From NCBI GenBank assembly GCA_023388315.1, contig JAEWGM010000038.1:1-6315 (forward strand): DNA of 6,315 bases, given 5' to 3'. The stretch is from Bacteroidota bacterium (GTDB taxonomy: Bacteria; Bacteroidota; Bacteroidia; Bacteroidales; Dysgonomonadaceae). The notes beneath the pieces are model-generated. The model saw nothing but the letters and a program-made list of their open reading frames with translations, was not told the DNA's origin and searched no databases. Shown here in pieces: positions 1 to 6,064 of this stretch. Position 1 is the first letter of the stretch. Each line of letters opens with the position of its first letter. The position numbers and the translations under genes are program-made.

Positions 1-353
1 GCGCTAAAATTGGCAAAAACCTCTTTATGGATCACGGCACGGGAATCGTGATTGGTGAAACCACGGAAATTGGCGATAATGTAAAAATCTATCAGGGCGT
101 TACCTTGGGCGCGCTGTATGTAGAGAAAAAATTATCAAACGTGAAACGCCACCCCACCGTGCAAGACAATGTGATTATTTACGCCAACGCCACCATTTTG
201 GGCGGCGAAACTGTCATTGGACACGATTCGGTTATTGGCGGCGGCGCGTGGCTCACGCAAAGCGTCATCCCTTTCTCTTTGGTTTACAGCTCTGTGGATG
301 TAAAAATTCGCACAGTGAAGAATTTCACGCAACCAAATGATTTTGTGATATGA
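1..353 (+). CDS. cysE: Serine O-acetyltransferase, C-terminal part (5' end outside window)
   Basis: This enzyme acetylates L-serine with acetyl-CoA to give O-acetylserine, the substrate of the downstream cysteine synthase; it acts in the cytoplasm. The frame is open from the window edge (first full codon at 3), so the Met at 27 is internal and the N-terminal helical domain is missing. What remains is the left-handed beta-helix of hexapeptide repeats. It includes 'DHGTGIVIGETTEIG', with the expected catalytic His at 33-35, and 'KRHPTV', with the second conserved His at 150-152. The segment between them ('GALYVEKKLSNV') is longer than in E. coli CysE and resembles the Bacteroidota-type enzyme. 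The protein ends in '...NDFVI': a C-terminal Ile is the residue that inserts into the CysK active site in cysteine synthase complexes. The end lies 91 bp before cysK on the same strand, so co-transcription is likely. The family call is secure; the gene name is by homology. Confidence 0.93.
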   Translation, partial: AKIGKNLFMDHGTGIVIGETTEIGDNVKIYQGVTLGALYVEKKLSNVKRHPTVQDNVIIYANATILGGETVIGHDSVIGGGAWLTQSVIPFSLVYSSVDVKIRTVKNFTQPNDFVI

Positions 354-358
354 TTTAC

Positions 359-390
359 GTTCAGGGTTTAATAGTTCAAAGTTCAGGGTT
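359..390 (+). repeat. Short direct repeat in the cysE-cysK gap
   Basis: The 10-mer GTTCAGGGTT occurs at 359-368 and again at 381-390, 22 bp start to start, with a related 'AGTTCAAA' between them. It lies in the 91-bp spacer between the acetyltransferase stop and the cysK start. It looks like a decayed short tandem repeat. I see no convincing -7 promoter element or terminator in this spacer. Confidence 0.5.
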
Positions 391-444
391 CAACACCCCG
401 CACCCAAAATCTCCATCAAATATCAATTTTAAAAATAAAAATCA

Positions 445-1353
445 ATGAAGTACAACAACATTTTAGAAGTCATTGGGAATACACCTCACGTACGTTTGAG
501 CAAGTTGTTCCCCCACCACGAAGTGTGGATTAAACTGGAAAAACAAAATCCAGGCGGAAGCATAAAAGACCGCATTGCATTGTCAATGATTGAAGATGCT
601 GAAAAAAGCGGTAAACTAAAACCGGGCGCTACCATTATTGAGCCCACATCGGGCAACACGGGCGTAGGATTATCGTTTGTGGGCGCCGCTAAGGGCTACA
701 AAGTAATTATTGTGATGCCGGAATCGATGTCGGTAGAGCGTCGAAAACTCATAGCGCTTTATGGGGCGGAACTTGTGCTCACACCCCGTGAAAAAGGAAT
801 GAAAGGCGCCATAGCCAAAGCCGAAGAATTGCAAGCTGAAGCGCCAAACTCATGGATTCCGCAACAGTTTCTGAATCCATCTAATGTAATTGTTCACGCG
901 GAGCAAACAGCAAGAGAGGTGCTGCAAGACTTTCCGGAAGGATTCGATTACCTCATTACAGGCATTGGCACCGGCGGGCACATTACCGGTGTGGGCAGGG
1001 AACTCAAAAAGACTTTTCCATCCACGCAAGTAATCGCTGTGGAGCCCGTTGACTCGCCCGTTATTTCAGGGGGCGAACCAGGGCCACACGCCCTGCAGGG
1101 AATTGGCGCGGGCTTTATTCCCGACATCTTGGATTTAACCGTTTTGGATAGCGTAATAAAAGTAACCAAAGACGAAGCGTTTGAATCCGCGCGCGAATTG
1201 GCGCAAAAAGAAAGCATTTTAGGCGGGATATCCACCGGCGCGTCCATTTCGGCGGTGAAAAAGAAAATCGCCGAATTGGATACAAGAAAACAAATTCTCA
1301 CCTTTAATTACGACACAGGAGAACGATACCTCTCTGTGGAAGGGCTGTATTAG
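445..1353 (+). CDS. cysK: Cysteine synthase A (O-acetylserine sulfhydrylase), PLP-dependent
   Basis: This enzyme converts O-acetylserine plus sulfide to L-cysteine plus acetate in the cytoplasm. The 302-aa protein is a complete fold-type II PLP enzyme. It has 'NPGGSIKDR' with the Schiff-base Lys at residue 41, the substrate loop 'PTSGNTG' (67-73), the phosphate-binding 'GTGGHITG' (175-182), 'ALQGIGAGFIP' (216-226), 'GGISTGAS' (260-267) and 'DTGERYLS' near the C-terminus, where Thr291 is at the position expected to face the PLP ring nitrogen. The 'VEPVDSPVISGG..GPHALQGIGAGFIP' stretch is typical of the CysK branch and not CysM. It is slightly shorter than E. coli CysK (about 323 aa) because it stops soon after the GERYLS motif. 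The ATG at 445 follows an A-rich leader without a clear Shine-Dalgarno, as is common in Bacteroidota. The gene directly follows the serine acetyltransferase, forming a cysteine-synthesis pair. Confidence 0.95.
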   Translation: MKYNNILEVIGNTPHVRLSKLFPHHEVWIKLEKQNPGGSIKDRIALSMIEDAEKSGKLKPGATIIEPTSGNTGVGLSFVGAAKGYKVIIVMPESMSVERRKLIALYGAELVLTPREKGMKGAIAKAEELQAEAPNSWIPQQFLNPSNVIVHAEQTAREVLQDFPEGFDYLITGIGTGGHITGVGRELKKTFPSTQVIAVEPVDSPVISGGEPGPHALQGIGAGFIPDILDLTVLDSVIKVTKDEAFESARELAQKESILGGISTGASISAVKKKIAELDTRKQILTFNYDTGERYLSVEGLY

Positions 1354-1380
1354 ATAATAGAAAAGTTAGCTATCTCATAA

Positions 1381-1504
1381 GTACACAGATAACACAGATA
1401 AGACTGATTTTCACAGATAACAAAAGCGGTTGCCTTCGCTATTTCTCTGACAACTAAAGATATAAAATCTGTGCCAATCTTTTCAATCCGCGTTATCCGT
1501 GTAC
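1381..1504. repeat. Imperfect long inverted repeat built on an ACACAGATA-like 9-mer
   Basis: The left arm (1381-1418) pairs with the reverse complement of the right arm (1467-1504), matching at 28 of 38 positions by my hand alignment; the centre is about 48 nt. The left arm contains two exact tandem copies of ACACAGATA (1383-1391 and 1392-1400) and a further TCACAGATA (1411-1419). The right arm read on the - strand has ACACGGATA, ACGCGGATT and GCACAGATT at matching spacing. It starts 27 bp after the cysK stop. There is no coding content and no T-run that would make it a standard terminator. It looks like a dispersed non-coding repeat or a degraded miniature mobile element. Confidence 0.65.
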
Positions 1505-1607
1505 TATATTCTTTTGAGACAGGCCCATTTTATGAAATGGGAGTATGAAATTATGTAATAGAGATTATATCAATTAATATGTTATAGCTCTAATATTCAA
1601 TTAATTT

Positions 1608-1803
1608 ACACCTAAAAGGTGTTATTTTCATAACCGTAGGTCATTGACCTACGGTGGGAATGGCACATCCGAACCCGACCCGAAGTGGTCGAACTATTAA
1701 AGTAACGCCTTTCAGGCGGATTATTGAGTGGATATTGTTATCGTAAGCCGCTCCGCCAGCAGGCGGATTGCATACGGTTATGAAAATATTACCCTTCGGG
1801 TAA
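1608..1803. repeat. Composite palindromic element: hairpin, 16-bp inverted repeat, inner hairpins, 16-bp repeat, hairpin
   Basis: A perfect 16-bp inverted repeat lies at 1623-1638 (TATTTTCATAACCGTA) and 1773-1788. Each copy is flanked on its outer side by a small hairpin with a 3-nt loop: 1608-1622 (6-bp stem, loop AAA) and 1789-1803 (6-bp stem, loop TTC). Inside are four more: 1633-1655 (11-bp perfect stem around a single T, overlapping the left 16-mer), 1676-1691 (5-bp stem), 1706-1718 (5-bp stem, loop TTC) and 1752-1767 (6-bp stem). No convincing reading frame crosses it. The symmetry suggests one defined mobile or REP-like unit of about 196 bp, not random palindromes. Confidence 0.65.
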
Positions 1804-1828
1804 ACCTGAAAATCACTTTTATATCATT

Positions 1829-1927
1829 CTATTCGATATAAACTCTAATGATCGTCCGCAATTCTTCATCGAAAGGTGCAGGCGGTTTATAGCTGGCAGG
1901 GCCAAAGAAAACCTTCTTCGACTCGTT
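1829..1927 (-). pseudogene. Possible C-terminal coding relic, unidentified
   Basis: Reading the - strand from an upstream TAA (1928-1930) to a TAG stop (1829-1831) gives 32 codons ending '...PPAPFDEELRTIIRVYIE'. The composition (charged and aliphatic residues, a Pro-rich turn, a helix-like end) looks protein-like, while the flanks are hairpin repeats. There is no start codon and no recognisable family. It could be the last fragment of a deleted gene or chance. I assign no function. Confidence 0.25.
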
Positions 1928-1934
1928 TTATGCG

Positions 1935-2108
1935 TAGGCTGAAAGCCTATCATAACATAGCATAGGGCAACCTATGAATTTCGCCAGTATCTAAATAAGC
2001 TCTGTAGGAGCGTAAGATAATCTTTCGCGCTTACAGCGCTTACATAGAGAACGGCATTTTTAATCATAGGGCGTTGCCCTATGCTGTATTCTTATGCCAC
2101 TTTGTGGC
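1935..2108. repeat. Second cluster of short-loop hairpins
   Basis: Small perfect palindromes follow each other: 1935-1949 (TAGGCT stem, loop GAA), 1961-1976 (CATAGG stem, loop GCAA), 1999-2011 (GCTC stem), 2065-2083 (8-bp CATAGGGC stem, loop GTT) and 2096-2108 (GCCAC stem, loop TTT). The hairpins at 1961 and 2065 share the CATAGGG core. The segment lies 38 nt beyond the stop of the - strand phosphatase gene, so the two nearest hairpins would be at the 3' end of that transcript. They lack the U-run of an intrinsic terminator. The style resembles palindromic repeats often seen between genes of Bacteroidota; this resemblance is from memory and was not searched. Confidence 0.6.
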
Positions 2109-2145
2109 GCTTATAGTGTCAAAAATAATTGAGGATAATGTTAAA

Positions 2146-3108
2146 TTATTTTTTTATTTCAAACTGATGAATGGTGTCACCCAAGTAGTTAATAAAAGTC
2201 ATTTTCAATTTGTTTTTACCTACGGAGATAACCGAAAAACCCTCATCGGAAGAACAGAAGCGCGTATCGGGCCCTTTTATCGGTTCCCGAGCAAGTGAAC
2301 CCGAACCGTTTACCACGTAATTCACTTCCGCTCCTGCTTTTGTAAGGTGTTGAAACGTGTGCGAATGCCCGGCGATGTAAATATCTACGTTATATTTCCT
2401 CAACAATGGATCCAATTTTTCCACCAAACTCTGCTCGTCCACCCGTTTTTTTTCGGATACGTAAATGGGGTGATGCCCAATCACAATTTTAAATTTTTCG
2501 GTTGATTTGGCCAACTCTTCTTCCAGCCAACGCAGTTGTTTCGTGCTGTCTTGTGCTGCCACGTCGGGGTATTTATCGCCTTCTTCATAATATTTATCGA
2601 TAAGCGGTGTGGTATCGATAAAAAACACTTTTGCCGTGTCAAATTCATCTATTTCATCTGCCTCCGGCATAATTGTTTTGGTGTAATACCTGTCAGGCAT
2701 TACCCAGCGGCGCGAAATATCGGAATAATCAATCATCGCTTGGGTATTGCCTTGATATTCGTGGTTACCCAAAATGGCGTGCCAATCTTCTCTGAGTTCG
2801 GGGTGATCGTAAATGGTTTCAAAATTGGTCATCCACAACGGGTCGTGCACGCTTTGCACACCACCCCAATGATGCGTATCGCCCGCGGCGGCAACAAACT
2901 CAATGCCAATTTCTTCGGCGAGTTCGCCCATCACTTTGGCAACGTCCTTTTGTTTATAGTAACCGTTGCGTCCTAAATCGTTCGCGATAAAGAAATTATA
3001 TCCGTCGTCGTAAGCAATTTCTACATTTGTTTTTTGGCTTTGTCCGTAAACGGCAGTTGCCATTAGAAAAATGGTTAGAAAGAAAAATATTGTACTTTTT
3101 TTGTTCAT
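2146..3108 (-). CDS. Secreted purple-acid-phosphatase-like metallophosphoesterase
   Basis: Predicted to hydrolyse phosphomonoesters with a two-metal centre after export to the periplasm. The 320-aa protein has a signal peptide (residues 1-22, hydrophobic core 'TIFFFLTIFLMATA', likely cut after VYG) with no lipobox Cys. Calcineurin-like motifs follow in order: 'NDLG' (Asp44), 'GDTHHWGG' (Asp77), 'GNHE' (Asn115, His116), 'GHHP' (His212) and 'GHSH' (His248, His250). The stretch from GD to 'PEL' (76-105) lines up without gaps with mammalian tartrate-resistant acid phosphatase as I recall it, and 'GNTQAMIDYSDISRRW' is also typical of that group. The usual iron-binding Tyr, three residues after the GD Asp, is His80 here. 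The gene starts 19 bp after the receptor stop, so it is probably the second gene of that operon and under the same upstream control. Substrate is not evident from sequence. Confidence 0.88.
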   Translation of the reverse strand: MNKKSTIFFFLTIFLMATAVYGQSQKTNVEIAYDDGYNFFIANDLGRNGYYKQKDVAKVMGELAEEIGIEFVAAAGDTHHWGGVQSVHDPLWMTNFETIYDHPELREDWHAILGNHEYQGNTQAMIDYSDISRRWVMPDRYYTKTIMPEADEIDEFDTAKVFFIDTTPLIDKYYEEGDKYPDVAAQDSTKQLRWLEEELAKSTEKFKIVIGHHPIYVSEKKRVDEQSLVEKLDPLLRKYNVDIYIAGHSHTFQHLTKAGAEVNYVVNGSGSLAREPIKGPDTRFCSSDEGFSVISVGKNKLKMTFINYLGDTIHQFEIKK

Positions 3109-3127
3109 ATTTTTGGTTATTTAAAGA

Positions 3128-4210
3128 TTAAAAATTCAACTTTACACCGGCATCAAACCGAAAATTATAATACTCAACCTGCATGGTTCTGTCTTGCTCG
3201 CCTTGATAATAACGTAACGGCTGATTGAGAATATTGTTTACATTGGCAAAAATGTGCATATGCTTACCCGCTTTTACGCTCAGGTTAAAATCGAGATAGT
3301 TTACTTTGTCATAATATCTGTCGTAAAAAGCCTCTTTGCCCAGTTCATCCAAGAAATCGGAAGCAAAATTATAGGACAAGCGAGCCGAAAATAAACGCGT
3401 GTCATACCCCCATGCCGCGTTAAATGTATGTTTTGGTGTTCCGGGCATACTCAGTTTATCGTTCTCCCGCCCTTCGTAATTAAAGTTCTTCACATCGGAG
3501 TGGTTGTATGTATAATTTGTATATACATTGAAGTGCCGTAAAAATCCGGGAAGGAAGGTGAGGGTTTGCTGTGCCGAAACTTCAAAGCCAAACAGATTGG
3601 CATCTCCCGCGTTAATCGGGCGGAAGTATTTATCCCACACATGGCCGTTTACTTCTTTGTCACGCAAACGTTCTTCTACAATGAAATCTTTGATGTCTTT
3701 GTAGAAAACACCAGCCGAAAACAACCCGCCTTTGGTGTAATATTCCGCCATCAAATCGAAATTCATTGATTTGGTGGGGATTAAATCGGGGTTGCCGAGC
3801 GAAATTTCATCGTCGCGGTAATGCATCATTTGGCGGGGCGTTAAATCAATATATTTCGGCCGAGCCAACGTGTTTGTCCACGCGGTTTTCACTTTAAAAT
3901 CATCCGACACATCCCACTTTGCAATCACCGATGGCAAAAAGTTGGTATAAGAATCATTTTCACCCCCCACGCTTTTTATTTCTTCCGATTTATCGGGGTT
4001 GGTAATCCACGTATTGGCAGTATAGTGCGAGGCGGTGTGCTCCACACGAAGGCCTAAAACCAAGTCCACTTTATCATTCAAACGCTGGTCGTAACGCAGG
4101 TAGCCGGCCAGTATTCTTTCGGTGGCATCGAAATCGGCAAAATCGCTTTCGGGCACCTTTTCTTCTTCATAAGCCGGGTTTCCTTTCAGTTGTATATCGC
4201 CAAACGTTTT
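3128..4210 (-). CDS. TonB-dependent receptor, C-terminal beta-barrel part (frame-shifted from the N-terminal part)
   Basis: This is the downstream part of the outer-membrane receptor that begins at 5904. The frame is open from just inside the A-run at 4207-4212; the first common start codon in frame is GTG at 4156, but it has no leader and falls inside the barrel, so it is unlikely to be a real start. The translated region ('TFGDIQLKGNPAYEEE...') continues smoothly from the upstream frame if one A is added. It contains typical barrel segments, including 'KTAWTNTLARPKY' and 'LGNPDLIPTKSMNFDLMAEYY', and ends '...RFDAGVKLNF' with the C-terminal aromatic residue used by the outer-membrane assembly machinery. 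As a separate protein it would lack a signal peptide and plug and could not work alone. The phosphatase gene follows after 19 bp. Confidence 0.85.
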   Translation of the reverse strand, partial: KTFGDIQLKGNPAYEEEKVPESDFADFDATERILAGYLRYDQRLNDKVDLVLGLRVEHTASHYTANTWITNPDKSEEIKSVGGENDSYTNFLPSVIAKWDVSDDFKVKTAWTNTLARPKYIDLTPRQMMHYRDDEISLGNPDLIPTKSMNFDLMAEYYTKGGLFSAGVFYKDIKDFIVEERLRDKEVNGHVWDKYFRPINAGDANLFGFEVSAQQTLTFLPGFLRHFNVYTNYTYNHSDVKNFNYEGRENDKLSMPGTPKHTFNAAWGYDTRLFSARLSYNFASDFLDELGKEAFYDRYYDKVNYLDFNLSVKAGKHMHIFANVNNILNQPLRYYQGEQDRTMQVEYYNFRFDAGVKLNF

Positions 4211-5904
4211 TTATCGGGGAACATACCCAATTTATATTCTCCGGGCAGAAAATTATTGCGTGTCATATCGGTTAAATTGGCTTGAACAAGCGCGTTAAAC
4301 GCGTCCTCATCCACGGGTGTGTATTCAAAAAGGTCTTCGTTATTGCTTTTTGATTTCATTTTCACCGTTCCGCCAAACGATATGCCGTTTTTCCACGCAC
4401 CCGATGTGTTGAAAGGCAGTGAAAAATTTAATTTTCCCGATAAATCACGGTCTTTGGTGTACTGATACTCTTCGGTTAATTCATCAAACTTCAGGTTTTC
4501 AAAATTATCCAAGTCTTTGCTAAAGCCGGTTCCCATAGGGGTGCGCAGATTGCTTAAATCGTTTTTAAAACCAACATTTTTAACAACATAGGCAAGGTAT
4601 CTTTCGTTTGGGCGCTCCTCCGAAGCCTGAGCCAAATTAACTCCCCAATCCATTGCCAGTTTATTGAAATGATGATCGCCACCCAACGTGAAAGTATAAA
4701 CACGCTGGTCCTCCAAACGGGTATATTTGTTATTGGGCGAACCAAATTTTAACTGCTTGGTTACTTTTTCCGAAACAAAGCCGTCGCCATCGGGTTCTAT
4801 ATCTTTTAAATGCAAGCGATAACGGTTTTCCCAGTCGCGCCGTTTATTATACATTCCGCTGAATTCTATTTTATGGTCAGGGCTAAAGACGTAGTCCAAT
4901 GCAAGCGAATAACTTTGACGGTCGCGTTGCACAAAATATTGGCGTATTTGATAATCGCTCACGAATAACTTTCCGTCTTCTGTCTTGTCCCATTCAAACT
5001 CCACGTTATCGGAACCGAGAGGGTTGTTTTGATAAGAGATAGCGGCAACCATTCCCAATTTATCGTTGAGGTATCTGTCGCCATAGCTCAGCCCAAGATT
5101 CAACGTCGGCTTTTCCGAAATCAGGTTGTAGCCGCTTCCCGCCATAGCGCTAATGCGACGGCCGGCAGGCTGGCTCTTTGTGACCAAATTAACCGATCCA
5201 CCAATGGCATCGGCGTCCATTTCGGGCATAACCACTTTGTTCACTTCAATGGTTTGAATCATATCCGAAGGGATAAGGTCGAGTTGCACGGAGCGCATTT
5301 CAGCTTCTGCCGAGGGGACGCGCGTACCATCAATGGTTACCGAACTCAAATCGGGCGATGTGCCTCGAATGTGACCGAAGCGCGCTTCTCCCTGATCGTA
5401 CTGCACACTAATGCCGGGAATTCGTTTAAGCGCGTCACCAATATTGGAGTCGGGAAAGCGCGACACCTGGTCGGCCGATATCACGTTGGTTACATTGATG
5501 TTGTTTTTTTGTCGGGCCATGGCCCTGTGTTGCGCGTTAAACCCGGTTACCACCACTTCCTGCATCAGAATGCCTTCTTTCATTACAATGTTGTTGAGCG
5601 GCACGGTGCGGTTGTTGGCCACGGTAATGGTGTGTTCTACCGGGTTGTAGCCAATGTAGGTAATCTTCACTTTATAGGTTCCGTTTTCGAGGCCCGCCAG
5701 CCTGAAAAAGCCGTCGATGTCAGACACGGTTCCCACATCGGCGCCCTCAATGGTGATGGTTGCGCCGGGCAGCACATAACCCATTTCGTCCACTACGCGG
5801 CCGGTGAGCGCGCCGGGCGATACGGCTTCGATGGGGTTTTCATCGGCAAACAGCGCCGATAGTACGGTAAAAAACAATACCGCGAGAAGGGTGATTTTTT
5901 TCAT
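4186..5904 (-). CDS. TonB-dependent receptor, N-terminal part (signal peptide, regulatory domain, plug, first barrel strands)
   Basis: Receptors of this type sit in the outer membrane and import a ligand using energy passed by TonB/ExbBD. Visible parts: signal peptide (about 1-20, cut near 'LFA'); carboxypeptidase-regulatory-like beta-sandwich (about 31-110, 'GALTGRVVDEMGYVLPGATITIEG'); 'EVVVTG' (116-121); plug domain (about 130-242) with 'FPDSNIGDALKRIPGISV', 'IRGTSPDLSSVTIDGTRVPS' and 'DADAIGGSVNLVT' (230-242); then barrel strands. The 'MDADAIGGSVNL' motif fits the TonB-Xanth-Caul-like subfamily and not SusC, and no SusD partner gene is present. The frame ends early after 572 residues ('..FPDKKRLAIYN') at 4186. 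Restoring one base in the A-run at 4207-4212 joins it to the downstream frame, giving 926 codons including the stop, a normal receptor length. The ATG at 5904 is supported by the signal peptide. Confidence 0.9.
   Translation of the reverse strand: MKKITLLAVLFFTVLSALFADENPIEAVSPGALTGRVVDEMGYVLPGATITIEGADVGTVSDIDGFFRLAGLENGTYKVKITYIGYNPVEHTITVANNRTVPLNNIVMKEGILMQEVVVTGFNAQHRAMARQKNNINVTNVISADQVSRFPDSNIGDALKRIPGISVQYDQGEARFGHIRGTSPDLSSVTIDGTRVPSAEAEMRSVQLDLIPSDMIQTIEVNKVVMPEMDADAIGGSVNLVTKSQPAGRRISAMAGSGYNLISEKPTLNLGLSYGDRYLNDKLGMVAAISYQNNPLGSDNVEFEWDKTEDGKLFVSDYQIRQYFVQRDRQSYSLALDYVFSPDHKIEFSGMYNKRRDWENRYRLHLKDIEPDGDGFVSEKVTKQLKFGSPNNKYTRLEDQRVYTFTLGGDHHFNKLAMDWGVNLAQASEERPNERYLAYVVKNVGFKNDLSNLRTPMGTGFSKDLDNFENLKFDELTEEYQYTKDRDLSGKLNFSLPFNTSGAWKNGISFGGTVKMKSKSNNEDLFEYTPVDEDAFNALVQANLTDMTRNNFLPGEYKLGMFPDKKRLAIYN
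4207..4212 (-). other. Frameshift site: run of six A in the receptor gene
   Basis: On the coding strand the sequence reads GAT AAA AAA CGT, which leads to the early stop at 4186. Adding one A gives GAT AAA AAA ACG TTT GGC, which continues into the downstream frame. The same result would come from a -1 ribosomal slip on the second AAA codon. Gene length supports this: 2777 nt from start to final stop is one short of a multiple of three. Causes could be a real mutation, homopolymer length variation, slippage during expression, or a sequencing error. Confidence 0.85.
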
Positions 5905-5907
5905 TTA

Positions 5908-5932
5908 TGCACATTTTTTAAAATAAAGTGCA
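5908..5932. promoter_or_regulatory. Dyad symmetry next to the receptor start codon
   Basis: TGCAC (5908-5912) and GTGCA (5928-5932) form a perfect 5-bp inverted repeat around an AT-rich 15-nt centre that is itself partly self-complementary. It ends 3 bp from the ATG of the receptor and spans the predicted transcription start. It could be an operator half-site pair or a weak leader hairpin; chance is also possible. Confidence 0.3.
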
Positions 5933-5938
5933 AAGGAA
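5931..5938 (-). promoter_or_regulatory. Candidate -7 promoter element of the receptor-phosphatase operon
   Basis: On the - strand the sequence TTCCTTTG differs at one position from the Bacteroidota -7 consensus TAnnTTTG. It lies 9 nt downstream of the four-hexamer array and would place transcription start near 5925, leaving a leader of about 20 nt. No TTTG-type -33 element is found at the expected distance; the array occupies that place, as expected of an activator-dependent promoter. Confidence 0.45.
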
Positions 5939-5947
5939 TGGTTTTAA

Positions 5948-5986
5948 TGTTACAGATCGGTTAAGATAATGTGAAGGTCTTGTTAA
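5948..5986 (-). promoter_or_regulatory. Candidate Pho box: four hexamers at 11-bp period
   Basis: On the - strand four hexamers occur at exact 11-bp steps: TTAACA (5986-5981), TTCACA (5975-5970), TTAACC (5964-5959) and GTAACA (5953-5948). Each differs from TTAACA by at most one base and all spacers are 5 nt. This is the arrangement bound by OmpR-family phosphate regulators: Bacillus PhoP boxes are TT(A/C/T)ACA repeats with 5-nt spacers, and cyanobacterial boxes have a similar CTTAACC-like 11-bp repeat. The position just upstream of a -7-like element matches activation by PhoB. The downstream genes, a TonB-dependent receptor and an exported phosphatase, fit the assignment. The regulator gene is not in the window. 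Confidence 0.6.
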
Positions 5987-6064
5987 GCACGGCTAAAATC
6001 ATAGAATATAGAAATTATCTCATAATTTTAACATAAATAATTTGTAAATAATGCGAATCCAGCG

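Noticed and set aside
948..1301. - strand open frame of 117 codons inside cysK
   Set aside because: It lies wholly opposite conserved cysK codons and has low-complexity Ser/Pro/Met-rich content.
1381..1504. CRISPR array
   Set aside because: The repeated 9-mers are adjacent or degenerate and the arms are inverted; there are no regular spacers of 25-40 bp and no cas genes.
1671..1691. tRNA or rRNA fragment suggested by the GGTCGAAC-like string
   Set aside because: No cloverleaf or rRNA context can be drawn; the string forms a small hairpin inside the palindromic element.
2065..2108. Intrinsic terminator for the phosphatase transcript
   Set aside because: The hairpins are strong enough but no U-run follows on the - strand, so they are listed as repeats instead.
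2074..2298. + strand open frame of 74 codons
   Set aside because: It begins inside the palindrome at 2065-2083 and then runs antisense into the phosphatase 3' end; it has no plausible protein features.
2536..2976. + strand open frame of 146 codons opposite the phosphatase
   Set aside because: It is antisense to conserved metal-site motifs of the phosphatase and shows no domain.
5029..5862. Long + strand open frame (277 codons) opposite the receptor gene
   Set aside because: It is antisense to a clear receptor N-terminus with signal peptide and plug; its translation is rich in His, Gly, Arg and Asn with no domain, typical of a shadow frame.
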